Shown piece after piece: positions 53,157 to 62,960 of a stretch of DNA of 64,000 nucleotides. The stretch spans positions 35,082-99,081 of the forward strand of contig JAKFFE010000041.1 in the NCBI GenBank assembly GCA_036675345.1, given 5' to 3'. The notes under the pieces are model-generated. The model was not told the origin of the DNA. It worked only from the letters and a program-made list of their open reading frames with translations, and did no database searches. The first letter of the stretch is position 1. Every line of letters starts with the position of its first letter. This DNA comes from JALYOC01 sp036675345. Its GTDB lineage: Bacteria; Myxococcota; Myxococcia; Myxococcales; Myxococcaceae. A program made the translations under genes and the position numbers.

Positions 53157-55748
53157 ATGACGCTGCCGTATGCCTGGATCCCCCTGCTGGCAGCCGCCCT
53201 GGGCGCTGTCCCTGTCCTTGGGCAGTCGCCCGCCGGTCTTCAGGCCGTCCGCGTCCCCTCCCCGGTCTCGGTGGATGGGCGGCTGGACGAGCCCGCCTGG
53301 AGCGCCGCGCCCGGGTTCGACCGCTTCGTGGAGACCTTCCCCCAGGACGGGGTCCCGGTCCCGGCGGAGTACCGGACCGAGGCCAAGGTCCTCTACGACG
53401 ACGAGTTCCTCTACGTGGGGGTCAAGTGCTGGGATCCTTCGCCCAGGCAGATCGTGGCCCAGCTCTCCCGGCGGGACACCCTGCCCACCTCGGATCTGGT
53501 GCAGGTGGCGCTGGATCCCTCGCGGGCCGGGAACACCGGCTTCACCTTCATCCTCAACGCCGCCGGGGTGCAGCGGGACACCCTGCTGTTTGGCGACGTG
53601 AACTCCACCGACACCTGGGACGCGATCTGGGACGGCAACGCCCGGGTGGACGCCGACGGCTGGACGGCGGAGTTCGCCATCCCGCTGCGGGTGCTGCGCT
53701 TTCGCAAGCAGAGCCCGGAGTGGGGCATCCATGTCCGCCGGGTGATCCCCCACACCCGGCAGACGCTGGACTCCAGCCACCTGCCCCGCAACGCCAACCG
53801 CTCCCAGTCCGGAGCGCTGGTGGTCTCGCGCTTCGGGCCGCTGACCGGGCTGGTGGGGATCGAGCCGCGGCGCACCCTGGAGCTGTCCCCGTACATGGCG
53901 GTCCGGCTGACCTCCCGACCCCAGTACTCCGATCCGGGCCGGCCGGATCCGGCGCTGCTGGATCCCTCCGCCGACGTGGGGCTGGACCTGGCGATGTCGC
54001 TGAGCAGCAGCCTGAACCTCAACGTGGCGGTGAACCCGGACTTCGGCCAGGTGGAGGCGGACCAGCTGATCCAGAACGTCAGCACCAACGAGCAGTTCTT
54101 TCCCGAGAAGCGACCGTTCTTCACCCAGGGGCTGGACCTGTTCCAGCCGGTGGGGTCGGACTTCGGCGCCCAGCAGCAGCTGTTCTATTCACGGCGGATC
54201 GGTCTGCAGACGCCGATCCTGGGCGCGGCCAAGATGACCGGCTCGGTGCGCGAGGGCACCGAGGTGGGGCTGCTCAACGTGCTGGTGATGGGCGCGGGCA
54301 ACCCGTCCTCCCCTCCGAACGAGGACTCGCCCGATCGCCGCTGGCGGTTCCACCTCCGCCAGCCGTTCCACTTCGGTCCCAATGACGCGCTCCCCGACAC
54401 CCAGCCGGTGGCCCGGAACTACTTCGCCGGGGTGATCCGCCAGCAGGTGGCGCCGGGCGCCCGGGTGGGCCTGACCCTGACCAGCGCGGTGCCCCTGGAG
54501 CTGCGCTGCACCCCCGGCCAGTTCGCCACCTGGGAGGAATACCTGGCGGGGGACTGCGCGCCTTCCGGGGCCAACGCCGCGGCGCTGGACTGGGATGTGC
54601 GCACCCCGGACGGCACCTGGGGCACCTTCGGACAGCTCACCGGTTCCCAGGCGCTGGGCGGCACCGAGGAGGGCCGCCGGCTGCCGGATGGCACCCTGCT
54701 CCAGCGCGGAGACCTGGGCTACGGCTTCTTCTTCCGCGCCGGCAAGCTGGGGGGGGAACCCTTCCGCTTCGACATCAACGGGACCTTCCTGCCGCCCCAC
54801 CTGGAGCTCAACGCGATGGGGTTCCAGCCGCTGTCCAACTACCAGTGGTACGGGATGAACCTGGGCTTCGTCCGCCCCAGTGGCTTTGGGCCGTTCCGCA
54901 GCGCCTCCCTCACCTACACCCTGGACGCCTTCAACTGGTCCGGGGACGGGCGCTGGATCCGCCGGGGCAAGAACCACTGGGTGAACGGGTCACTGCAGCT
55001 GCCCAGCTTCGACACCCTGTTCATCAATCTCGGGCTGGAGGATCCGGAGTTCGACCTGCGGGAGATCCCGTTCAGCGGGTTGGCCGTCCAGCGCGCCCGG
55101 GACGTGTACGCGGTGCTGGGGATCAGCACCGATCCCAACCGGCCGCTGTTCGGCTCCTTCAACGTGCTGGGGATCCACCTCTTCGGAGAGGGGCCGGTGC
55201 CGGGGTTCAACGGCTGGCAGATGGCCGGCAACCTGACCTGGCACCCGGCGCCGTTCCTGGAGACGTTCCTGGAGGTGGAGCTGGCCCGCCGCGCCTCGGG
55301 GCCCCGGTTCGTGGAGCGGCAGGGGGAGGACACCCCGGCGGACACCGCCTTCTTCGGGACCCAGTTCCCCTCCTTCCTCTCCGCCACCTTGCGCCAGCAG
55401 GTGGTGCTGGCCCCCCGGCTGACCCTCCAGGGGTACGCGCAGCTCTTCTCCGGGGTGGTCACCTACGGCGAGTTCTTCACCGTCCCGCTGGCCGGACGGG
55501 ACCAGGTGACGATCGCCCAGCTGGCGCCGGCCAGCTACGCCGGCAATCCGGGCGGACACTTCTCCGCGCTGAACCTGAACCTGGTGCTGCGCTGGGAGTA
55601 CCGGCTGGGCTCCACCCTGTACGCGGTCTACACCCGCTCCCAAAGCGAGCTGCCCTCCGAGTCCCGCTCGGTGTTGCCCTCGCAGCTGCTGGAGGGACCG
55701 GTCACCCAGACGGTGCTGGTGAAGTGGTCCTACTGGTGGGACGTCTGA
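53157..55748 (+). CDS. DUF5916 outer-membrane protein with CBM9-like N-terminus
   Basis: An 863-residue protein with signal peptide MTLPYAWIPLLAAALGA. Residues 27-210 form a carbohydrate-binding family 9-like domain (VDGRLDEPAWSAAP at its start). DUF5916, a large beta-barrel-like region, follows to the end (NPDFGQVEADQ, FFPEKRPFF are family marks), and the final residues TVLVKWSYWWDV are aromatic. This family sits in the outer membrane of many Bacteroidota and Myxococcota; function unknown. Its stop overlaps the end of the convergent uracil-DNA glycosylase gene by 19 bases. Confidence 0.9.
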   Translation: MTLPYAWIPLLAAALGAVPVLGQSPAGLQAVRVPSPVSVDGRLDEPAWSAAPGFDRFVETFPQDGVPVPAEYRTEAKVLYDDEFLYVGVKCWDPSPRQIVAQLSRRDTLPTSDLVQVALDPSRAGNTGFTFILNAAGVQRDTLLFGDVNSTDTWDAIWDGNARVDADGWTAEFAIPLRVLRFRKQSPEWGIHVRRVIPHTRQTLDSSHLPRNANRSQSGALVVSRFGPLTGLVGIEPRRTLELSPYMAVRLTSRPQYSDPGRPDPALLDPSADVGLDLAMSLSSSLNLNVAVNPDFGQVEADQLIQNVSTNEQFFPEKRPFFTQGLDLFQPVGSDFGAQQQLFYSRRIGLQTPILGAAKMTGSVREGTEVGLLNVLVMGAGNPSSPPNEDSPDRRWRFHLRQPFHFGPNDALPDTQPVARNYFAGVIRQQVAPGARVGLTLTSAVPLELRCTPGQFATWEEYLAGDCAPSGANAAALDWDVRTPDGTWGTFGQLTGSQALGGTEEGRRLPDGTLLQRGDLGYGFFFRAGKLGGEPFRFDINGTFLPPHLELNAMGFQPLSNYQWYGMNLGFVRPSGFGPFRSASLTYTLDAFNWSGDGRWIRRGKNHWVNGSLQLPSFDTLFINLGLEDPEFDLREIPFSGLAVQRARDVYAVLGISTDPNRPLFGSFNVLGIHLFGEGPVPGFNGWQMAGNLTWHPAPFLETFLEVELARRASGPRFVERQGEDTPADTAFFGTQFPSFLSATLRQQVVLAPRLTLQGYAQLFSGVVTYGEFFTVPLAGRDQVTIAQLAPASYAGNPGGHFSALNLNLVLRWEYRLGSTLYAVYTRSQSELPSESRSVLPSQLLEGPVTQTVLVKWSYWWDV

Positions 55749-56368
55749 CCGGCGGCCCGGATCGCGACCAGCTGCGGGTGTCTGGACAGCAGCTGCAGCG
55801 CCTGGACGGTCAGTGACTTGCCCGGCTCCAGCTTGAACCAGGTGGAGGCGCCGGAGGGATGGGGCAGGCAGATCACCTCGGTGGAGTGGCCGTGGTAGGT
55901 GACCTCCAGGCTCTTGCCGATCAGCTCCGCCAGCGGGGCCTTGCGTCCCAGCACCTGCTCGATGGCCATCGTCCCCACCGGGATGATCAGCCGGGGCCGG
56001 AGGATGGAGACCTCCTTGACCAGGAAGGGCTTGCAGGCCTCGATCTCCACCGCGTCCGGCTTGCGGTCCCCTCCGCCCTTGGCCTTGCCGGGAAAGCAGC
56101 GCCCCACCGCGGCGATGTACACCCGCTCCCGGAACAGGGTCTCGGGGATGCCCACCTGCTCCTCGAACCACCGGAACAGCGTCTTGCCCGCCGTCCAGGC
56201 GAAGGGCCGGCCGAACTTCCCCTCGTGCGGACCCGGGGCCTGACCGATCAGCATCACCGGAGAGACCACCGGCGGACCGTGGACCACCGGGCCAATCATG
56301 TTCGGGCAGGCCCGACAGGCGTCGAGCTGACGATGGACTTCCAGGAGTCGGTGCTGGGCGCTGGCCAC
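55730..56368 (-). CDS. uracil-DNA glycosylase, iron-sulphur type (family 4/5)
   Basis: A 212-residue DNA repair enzyme that removes uracil. The four cysteines expected for the 4Fe-4S cluster are Cys18 and Cys21 (CRAC), Cys91 and Cys112. The catalytic segment is IGQAPGPHEGKFGRPF, and the second motif is HPSGAS (170-175). Gln at GQAPG, where many family 4 members have Glu, leans to family 5. Start is a GTG. It is divergent from the DedA gene. Confidence 0.92.
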   Translation of the reverse strand: MASAQHRLLEVHRQLDACRACPNMIGPVVHGPPVVSPVMLIGQAPGPHEGKFGRPFAWTAGKTLFRWFEEQVGIPETLFRERVYIAAVGRCFPGKAKGGGDRKPDAVEIEACKPFLVKEVSILRPRLIIPVGTMAIEQVLGRKAPLAELIGKSLEVTYHGHSTEVICLPHPSGASTWFKLEPGKSLTVQALQLLSRHPQLVAIRAAGQTSHQ

Positions 56369-56486
56369 GGAGGCTGTCTAACACCGGACGGGCCGGGCCA
56401 CCTCGTCTTGGGCGGGGACCGGACAGGCGGGCAGGGAGATGTCGGAGGAGGTCGCTCTGCGGGCGCTGCTCCGGTACGTTCCCGCC

Positions 56487-57173
56487 GTGCTCGACCTCAT
56501 CTGGCAAGTCATTGATTTCACCCTCCGCATCGACCGGCACCTCCCGGAGATCATCGCCGCCTATGGCGCGGTGACGTACCTGATCCTGTTCCTGATCGTG
56601 TTCTGCGAGACCGGGCTGGTGGTCACGCCGTTCCTGCCCGGGGACTCGCTGCTGTTCGCCACCGGGGCCTTCTGCGTGGCCCACACCGACATTCCGGGCG
56701 GGCACCTGCAGGTGGCGATCATCATCCCGCTGTTGATCGTGGCCGCGGTGGTGGGCGACGCGGTCAACTACTCCATCGGGAGAAGGCTGGCGCCCAGGTT
56801 CGGGGAGGGCAAGACGGTCCGCTTCATCAAGGCCGAACACCTGGAGCGCACCCAGCGCTTCTACGAGAAGCACGGGGGCCGGACGATCGTCCTGGCCCGC
56901 TTCATCCCGATCATCCGCACCTTCGCGCCCTTCGTGGCCGGGATCGGCAAGATGCAGTACCGCCGGTTCGCGATCTACAACGTGGGCGGCGCGGTGGTGT
57001 GGGTGACCTCCTTCGTGCTGCTGGGGTACTTCTTCGGCAGCCTGCCGGTGATCAAGAAGAACTTCAGCTACGTGATCCTGGCGATCCTGGTGCTGTCGGT
57101 GCTGCCGGTGGTGATCGAGTTCATCAAGGCGCGCCGGGAGTCCAAGGTCCAGCCGGCGGGCGGCGCCAGCTAG
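56487..57173 (+). CDS. DedA-family membrane protein
   Basis: A protein of 228 residues from the GTG at 56487 (VLDLIWQVIDF, which aligns with the E. coli DedA start). The family core is CETGLVVTPFLPGDSLLF, followed by ARFIPIIRTFAPFVAG. DedA proteins are inner-membrane transporters that recycle undecaprenyl phosphate or flip phospholipids and support proton-motive force. A start at 56439 would add a 16-residue tail not seen in the family. The product ends with a basic tail. Confidence 0.92.
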   Translation: MLDLIWQVIDFTLRIDRHLPEIIAAYGAVTYLILFLIVFCETGLVVTPFLPGDSLLFATGAFCVAHTDIPGGHLQVAIIIPLLIVAAVVGDAVNYSIGRRLAPRFGEGKTVRFIKAEHLERTQRFYEKHGGRTIVLARFIPIIRTFAPFVAGIGKMQYRRFAIYNVGGAVVWVTSFVLLGYFFGSLPVIKKNFSYVILAILVLSVLPVVIEFIKARRESKVQPAGGAS

Positions 57174-57254
57174 GCAGGCAGGCGGACCTCCGGGCGCTGT
57201 TGTTCCCCCGCGAACGGTCCGCTACCCTCCGCTCTCCTCCTCGCAAAGCGCCAG

Positions 57255-59051
57255 ATGATCGAGACGACCGCAGTCAGCCGCCCCCGGCCTCCCGACATGA
57301 TCCCCGGCTACCGGCTGGAGAAGCTGGTCGGCCAGGGAGGGATGGGGGAGGTCCACCGCGCCACCCAGCTGTCGCTGGGCCGCACCGTGGCGGTGAAGCT
57401 GCTGGCCTCCGAGCTGGCCAAGGACTCCAACTTCGTCGTCCGCTTCGAGAAGGAGGCGGCGGCGCTGGCCACCCTCTCCCATCCCAACGTCGTCTCGATC
57501 GTCGACAAGGGGAAGGCGGGCGTCACCTACTACCTGGTGATGGAGTTCGTGGACGGGGCCTCGCTGCGCGAGCTGATGCGCTCGCCGCACCTGGAGCCGG
57601 CGCTGGCGCTGCGGATCATGGTCGATATCTGCCGGGCCATCGACTACGCGCACGGCCGGGGAGTGATCCACCGGGACCTCAAGCCGGAGAACATCCTCTT
57701 CGACGAGCAGGCCGGCCGGATCCCCAAGGTCTCCGACTTCGGGCTGGCCGGGTTCGTGGACATCAACTCCCCCACCCGGTTCAACGTCACCGAGACCCAC
57801 GTGGCGATGGGCACCCTGTCCTACATGGCGCCCGAACAGCGGGTGGACGCCAAGACCGCCGATCACCGCGCGGACATCTATTCGCTGGGGGTGATCCTCT
57901 ACGAGCTGCTGGTGGGGGAGGTCCCGATGGGGAACTTCGATCCCCCCTCCCAGCGCCGCAACGGGATCGATCGCCGGCTGGACGCGGTGGTGGCCAGGTG
58001 CCTCAAGCCGATCCCCGAGGACCGCTACCCCACCGTCCGCGCCCTGCTGGACGATCTGGAACCGCTGGCCCCCCAGTCCTTCTCCCAGGTCCCCCGCCAC
58101 GTCAGCGCGCTGGACCGGGCCAAGCTGAAGCTGCGGCGGGCGCTGACCTCCGCGGCCCGGGTGGCCGCCGCGGTGCTGGTGGTGGCCGCGGCGATCGTCC
58201 TCACCGTGGCCGGGATCCGGGCCAACGGCCGGGAACGCCGGGTGCAGAACGACGAGGCCCTGACCGCGATCCTGGAGAAGAGCGGCGCTCTGGCCGCGGC
58301 GGGGCGGCTGACCACCACCGCCGAGGGCCGGCTGGCCGCGCTGGGCGAGGGTCCGGACGCGGTGCCGCTGGTGCTGCTGGGCCGCCGCGCCGCCCTGGAC
58401 GGACAGAAGCTGCGCTTCGCGCTGGATGATCCCGACCAGCCGATCGGCCGGGCGGAGATCGACCTCTCCGAGCTGGACGGCTATCAGACCCAGGTGGTGG
58501 CGGAGGTCACCGCCCAGCCTCCCTCCCAGGGCTTCTTTGCCCGCACCGGGAGGGTGATCACCGGCAACCTGCCCCACCCGCGCGCGGCCCTGGTGCTGGA
58601 GGGCCTGCCCGGGCGCTACGTGGCCCTGGTCAGCTCCGGGACCGGTGAACCGCTGCGGCTGGAGTGGGCGCTGATGGAGCGGCGCGGAGTGATGCTGGGG
58701 CCGGACAGCCCGGCGGACGGGGTCGCGGTGCTGGACGTGAAGATCGACGCCCAGGGAGAGCTGCTGGCCTTCACCGGCACCGGCAAGGATCGCCGGCAGG
58801 TCGGAGAGCCGATCGCCCTCGGCGCCAGCTGGCGGCGTCACTTCGGCAAGATGCCCCGGCCGGCGCTGGTTTGCCTGGAGGGCGCCTGCGACTTTGACCG
58901 GATCAACTTCGATGTCCGCCGCGAGCCTCCGCGGGTGGAGCCGCCTCCGGCACCGGTGGTGAAGACAGTCTCCGCCGTCCGTCCGGCGGTGAAGCGGACC
59001 GCCCCCAAGCCGGCCGTCCGCAAGACCACCAGCACCCGCAAGCGCCGTTGA
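57255..59051 (+). CDS. membrane Ser/Thr protein kinase
   Basis: A 598-residue Hanks-type kinase. The ATP-binding glycine loop is GQGGMGEV, Lys48 is in AVKLL, the catalytic loop is HRDLKPEN (Asp141) and the metal loop is DFGLAG, all intact. One TM helix (VAAAVLVVAAAIVLTVAG, about 300-320) separates the cytoplasmic kinase from an external part of about 270 residues with no PASTA repeats; it seems to be beta-rich and unknown. The C-terminal 25 residues are Lys/Arg/Thr-rich, ending RKTTSTRKRR. Such a tail could bind acidic cell-wall or nucleic polymers. Confidence 0.93.
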   Translation: MIETTAVSRPRPPDMIPGYRLEKLVGQGGMGEVHRATQLSLGRTVAVKLLASELAKDSNFVVRFEKEAAALATLSHPNVVSIVDKGKAGVTYYLVMEFVDGASLRELMRSPHLEPALALRIMVDICRAIDYAHGRGVIHRDLKPENILFDEQAGRIPKVSDFGLAGFVDINSPTRFNVTETHVAMGTLSYMAPEQRVDAKTADHRADIYSLGVILYELLVGEVPMGNFDPPSQRRNGIDRRLDAVVARCLKPIPEDRYPTVRALLDDLEPLAPQSFSQVPRHVSALDRAKLKLRRALTSAARVAAAVLVVAAAIVLTVAGIRANGRERRVQNDEALTAILEKSGALAAAGRLTTTAEGRLAALGEGPDAVPLVLLGRRAALDGQKLRFALDDPDQPIGRAEIDLSELDGYQTQVVAEVTAQPPSQGFFARTGRVITGNLPHPRAALVLEGLPGRYVALVSSGTGEPLRLEWALMERRGVMLGPDSPADGVAVLDVKIDAQGELLAFTGTGKDRRQVGEPIALGASWRRHFGKMPRPALVCLEGACDFDRINFDVRREPPRVEPPPAPVVKTVSAVRPAVKRTAPKPAVRKTTSTRKRR

Positions 59052-59120
59052 GGACTGCTCAATAGGTCGCGCAACGAATCGTGGCCGCTGCGGACGGGTT
59101 GCAGTAGCAACACCTCCGCG

Positions 59121-62100
59121 ATGCGCACCTCTCGAACCCTGGTCCTGATTGTCGCCGTGGGCGTCCTTGTCGGCTGCCCCCGTCCGGGCGACGCCACCTT
59201 TCCGGATCCGCTCGAGTCGCCGGTGGAGGTCTCCGGCGCCGGAGCGCGGCTGCAGGCCCTGGCCGCCTACCAGGCGCTGCTGATGGGGGATCGGGTGGAG
59301 GAGGCCTCGCAGCGCTTCGACGCGGCGCTGGGCCAGGATCCCGGAGAACCCTACGCGCTGATGGGGCGGCTGCTGCTGGAGCAGCGCGCGGGCCGCCTGG
59401 ACCGCACCCTGGCCGCCGCCCTGCAACTGGTGGAGAAGGCCCCCAAGCATCCACTGGCCTCGGTGGCCGCCCGGGTGGTGCTGGACATGACCGGCGCGGC
59501 GGGGCCGCTGGACGACCAGATCCTCCAGGTGGCCCAGAAGACGCTGGCCGCCGGCCTCCCCGGGGACGCCGCCCACCTGCTGCGCAGCGCCGTCTCCAAC
59601 ATCCAGGCCCAGCGGGGAGACCTGGACGGGCTGGCCCGCACCCTGGCGGACATGGGGACCCCGGACGCCTTCACCCTGGTGGGGCCGCTGTCCGCGCACG
59701 CGGTGTTGGAGTTCCAGCAGCCGGCGCCGCAGGAGGCCACCGGGGTGTTCGCCGAAGGAGCGAACGGTCCGCTGGGCCCGCTGGCCTTGCGGGCGCTGCG
59801 CTTTCGCGACGGTCGGATGAGCCTGGAGGGCGAGAGCCCGTACGGCGATGTCTACGCGCTGGGGGTGGACGTGGAGGTCCCCAAGGAGGGGGTGTTCACC
59901 TTGCGGACAGTCAGCGCCGCGGCCCACCGCGTCCACCTGAACGGGACCCTGGTGATTGAACGGCACGAGCTGCTGCGGCCGATGTCCACCGTGGCCTCCG
60001 CCGGGGTGAAGCTGGGCGCCGGCAAGCACCGCCTGGTGGTGAAGCTGGCGCGCGAGCACACCCAGGCGTCGCTGACCCTCTCCTTGATGAGGGCGGACGG
60101 CCGGCCGGCGGGGCTGAAGTTCACCGCCGCCCAGGGCACCCCGCCGCAGTGGAAGGGCGTGCCCGGCACCGAGACCTCGGGCACCTATCCTTCGGCGGAC
60201 AGCCTGGCGCGGACGCTGGAGCCGGAGGTGGGCGGGACTCTGGCGCGCTTTCTGGCGGCCCGGGACGGGATGGGGCGGGATCGGGACGGCGCCAAGCGGC
60301 TGCTGGCCCGGCTTGGACCCAAGGCCACCGGCGCGGCGGTCTCCCAGCTGAGGGCGGAGGTGGTGGAGGACGATCGCAGCATCCCCTCCAAGGTCGCCCG
60401 GGGCCGGGCCACCCGCTTCCTGGAGGAGGTGCTGGCCAGGGATCCGAAGCATGTGCGGGCGCTGCTGATGCGCGCGGACATGGCGCTGGAGGAGCAGCGG
60501 CCGCTGGATGCGGCGGCGTACGTGAAGCTGGCCCGGGCCGCCGCGACCCCGGTGGGCTTCCCGGTGGCGTTGATGGAGGCGCGGGTGCAGCTGGCGCTGA
60601 ACGTGGACGCCCAGGCGGACGCCTCGGCGCAGGCGGCGCTGGAGCTGCAGCCGGGGCAGTGTGACGCCCTGTCGCTGCGCTACGACCTGGCCCGGCGCCG
60701 GGACGCGGCCCAGGAGGCGGACGCGCTGATCGCCGCCCTGGGGCAGTGTCCGGGGAACCTGGCCCGCTCCGCCGAGCACCTGCGGGTGCGGGGAGACGCG
60801 GACGGAGCGGTGAAGCTGCTGCGGCAGCTGGTGGAGCGGGACCCCAGCCAGCTGCGCAACAGCTATTCGCTGGCCAGCGCCCTGGCCTCGCAGAAGCAGT
60901 ATCCGGAGGCGGTGGCTCTGCTCTCGGGGCTCAGCCGGCTGTGGCCGCACAACCCTTCGCTGCTGGCGCGCACCGCCGAGCTGGAGGAGCTGGCGGGAAA
61001 CCGGGCCCAGGCGCTGAAGCTGCGGGAGCAGGCCCTGGCGCTGGATGGATCGGATCTCACCCTGCGGCGGATGGTGGAGCGGGCCCGGACCGGCAAGGAG
61101 CTGCTGGCGGACCAGGCCATTGACGGGAGGGAGGCCCTGGCGGCCTACGAGGGCAATCGGGCCCAGGAGGAGTCGGCGATCTCGATGGTGCTGGACGCCT
61201 CGGTGGTGCGGGTGTTCCCCGACGGTTCGATGGTGGAGCGCACCCACGTGATCCAGAAGGCGCTGGAGCAGTCAGGGATCCAGGAGATCGCCGAGGTGCG
61301 GGTCCCGGAGGGTGCGCAGGTGCTGGCGCTGCGGACGATCAAGGCGGACGGCCGGGTGCTGGAGCCGGAGAACATCGAGAACAAGGACACCATCAGCCTC
61401 CCCGGAGTGCAGGTGGGCGACTCGGTGCAGTTCGAGTATCTGCAGGCACGTCCCCAGCGCGGACCGGGGCAGCCGGGCTTCGCCGCCGGCTCCTTCTATT
61501 TCCGGGTCTCCAACGTCCCCAACCACTGGTCCACCTACCGGGTGCTGGCCCCCCGGGGCACCGGGATGAAGGTGGACGCGCACAACATGAAGGCCCCGGC
61601 GGTCTCGGTGGTGGGCGAGGAGGAGGTGTTCTTCCACGAGGAGCGCCGCGTCCCCCCCTACATCCCCGAGCCGGACGCGCCGCCCTCCGGCAACGAGTAC
61701 CTGCCCTTCGTCCAGCTGGGCGCGGGCACCCTGGGGAACACCTCGCTGGTGGCGGCCTACGCGGACAACCAGCTGGACAACGCGCGGGTGACCTTCGAGG
61801 TGGAGGACTTCGCCCTGAAGGCGGCGGGCGGAAAGAAGGGGCTGGAGGCGGTGCGGGCGATCCACGCCGCGGTGATGGAGAAGCTGGTGGGCCGGGACGC
61901 GGGGCTGGGCGTGTCCGCCGCCGCCTCGCTGGCGCAGGATCGCGGCAGCCGGCTGTGGACCCTGAAGGCCTCGCTGGAGGCGGTGGGGATCCCCACCCGG
62001 CTGGTGGCGGTGCGCACCTTCTCGGTGGATCCGGCGGAGTACCTGTTCCCCAACGACAGCCTCCTCCCCTACGTCTGCTTGCGGGTGGACGTCCCCGGAG

Positions 62101-62879
62101 GAGAGCCGGTGTGGCTGGATCCGCTGGTCCGGTTCGGGCCGTTCGGCGAGCTGCCCGAGTCCGCCCGGAACCGGCCCGGCCTGCTCCTCCCCGAACCCGG
62201 CCGTCCGGGCGGCGCGGTCCAGACCCCGAAGGGCAAGCCGGAGGAGGGCAAGACAGTCACCGTGGACGCGACCCTCACCGCCGAAGGCGCGCTGCAGGGC
62301 CAGGCGGAGGAGGTGTACACCGGGTTCGACGCCGCGCAGATCGCCGAGGCCCTGGAGGCGATGTCTCCCCAGCAGCGGGATCAGGCGCTGCAGGGCGCGC
62401 TGTCGCGCTACTTCGGCGGCGCGCAGCTCTCCAAGCTGGAGCTGGTGCTCAAGCGCGAGGTCGGCGCTCCGCTGGTGGTGCGCTACCAGTTCCGGGCCCC
62501 GAACTTCGCCCGGGTGGACGGACAGCGACTGCTGATGGGCCCGCTGACCTTCCCCTCCCAGCTGGGCCGCCGCTACGTGCAGGTCGGCTCGCGGAAGACG
62601 CCCCTGTTCGTGAACGACTCCGAGGTGGGACGGACCCGGGTGAAGCTGACCTTGCCGGAGGGAATGAAGGTCCGGGACGCGCTGCCCAAGCCGTACCAGA
62701 GCAGCGTGCCGTTCGGGGACTACCGCCGCGCCGAGCGCCAGGAGGGGAACCTGTTCCTGGTGGAGGAGGACTTCCGGCTGCAGATGGCGCGGATTCCTCC
62801 CGACCAGTACCCGGCCTTCGCCGCCTTCGCCGGGGATCTGGATCTGGCCCAGTCCCGGGACCTCACCGTCAGCCGATAA
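59121..62879 (+). CDS. TPR/DUF3857 lipoprotein with degenerate transglutaminase core
   Basis: A 1252-residue lipoprotein (LVLIVAVGVLVGC, Cys19) with the same plan as the protein at 28.6 kb: PA14-like segment, TPR repeats, DUF3857, transglutaminase-like core and beta-rich C-terminus. The core is altered: where its paralogue has GDCKDKA it has QDRGSRL, placing Arg941 at the Cys position, and the His segment reads PYVCLRV in place of NHAIV; the Asp (WLDPL) is kept. It is thus probably not an enzyme and may bind the same ligand. The gene follows the kinase by 69 bases. Confidence 0.88.
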   Translation: MRTSRTLVLIVAVGVLVGCPRPGDATFPDPLESPVEVSGAGARLQALAAYQALLMGDRVEEASQRFDAALGQDPGEPYALMGRLLLEQRAGRLDRTLAAALQLVEKAPKHPLASVAARVVLDMTGAAGPLDDQILQVAQKTLAAGLPGDAAHLLRSAVSNIQAQRGDLDGLARTLADMGTPDAFTLVGPLSAHAVLEFQQPAPQEATGVFAEGANGPLGPLALRALRFRDGRMSLEGESPYGDVYALGVDVEVPKEGVFTLRTVSAAAHRVHLNGTLVIERHELLRPMSTVASAGVKLGAGKHRLVVKLAREHTQASLTLSLMRADGRPAGLKFTAAQGTPPQWKGVPGTETSGTYPSADSLARTLEPEVGGTLARFLAARDGMGRDRDGAKRLLARLGPKATGAAVSQLRAEVVEDDRSIPSKVARGRATRFLEEVLARDPKHVRALLMRADMALEEQRPLDAAAYVKLARAAATPVGFPVALMEARVQLALNVDAQADASAQAALELQPGQCDALSLRYDLARRRDAAQEADALIAALGQCPGNLARSAEHLRVRGDADGAVKLLRQLVERDPSQLRNSYSLASALASQKQYPEAVALLSGLSRLWPHNPSLLARTAELEELAGNRAQALKLREQALALDGSDLTLRRMVERARTGKELLADQAIDGREALAAYEGNRAQEESAISMVLDASVVRVFPDGSMVERTHVIQKALEQSGIQEIAEVRVPEGAQVLALRTIKADGRVLEPENIENKDTISLPGVQVGDSVQFEYLQARPQRGPGQPGFAAGSFYFRVSNVPNHWSTYRVLAPRGTGMKVDAHNMKAPAVSVVGEEEVFFHEERRVPPYIPEPDAPPSGNEYLPFVQLGAGTLGNTSLVAAYADNQLDNARVTFEVEDFALKAAGGKKGLEAVRAIHAAVMEKLVGRDAGLGVSAAASLAQDRGSRLWTLKASLEAVGIPTRLVAVRTFSVDPAEYLFPNDSLLPYVCLRVDVPGGEPVWLDPLVRFGPFGELPESARNRPGLLLPEPGRPGGAVQTPKGKPEEGKTVTVDATLTAEGALQGQAEEVYTGFDAAQIAEALEAMSPQQRDQALQGALSRYFGGAQLSKLELVLKREVGAPLVVRYQFRAPNFARVDGQRLLMGPLTFPSQLGRRYVQVGSRKTPLFVNDSEVGRTRVKLTLPEGMKVRDALPKPYQSSVPFGDYRRAERQEGNLFLVEEDFRLQMARIPPDQYPAFAAFAGDLDLAQSRDLTVSR

Positions 62880-62960
62880 AGCGCGCTCAGAGGTTTGACC
62901 ACCCTCCTCCACGGGGCCAGCATCCGGCCCTCGACAACCCGTTTTCGGAGGCAGGAGCAG

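Noticed and set aside
57222..61247. A 1341-codon open frame on the minus strand
   Set aside because: It lies antisense to the Ser/Thr kinase and the second DUF3857 gene, both with clear domains. Its own translation is His/Gln/Gly-rich with no motif.
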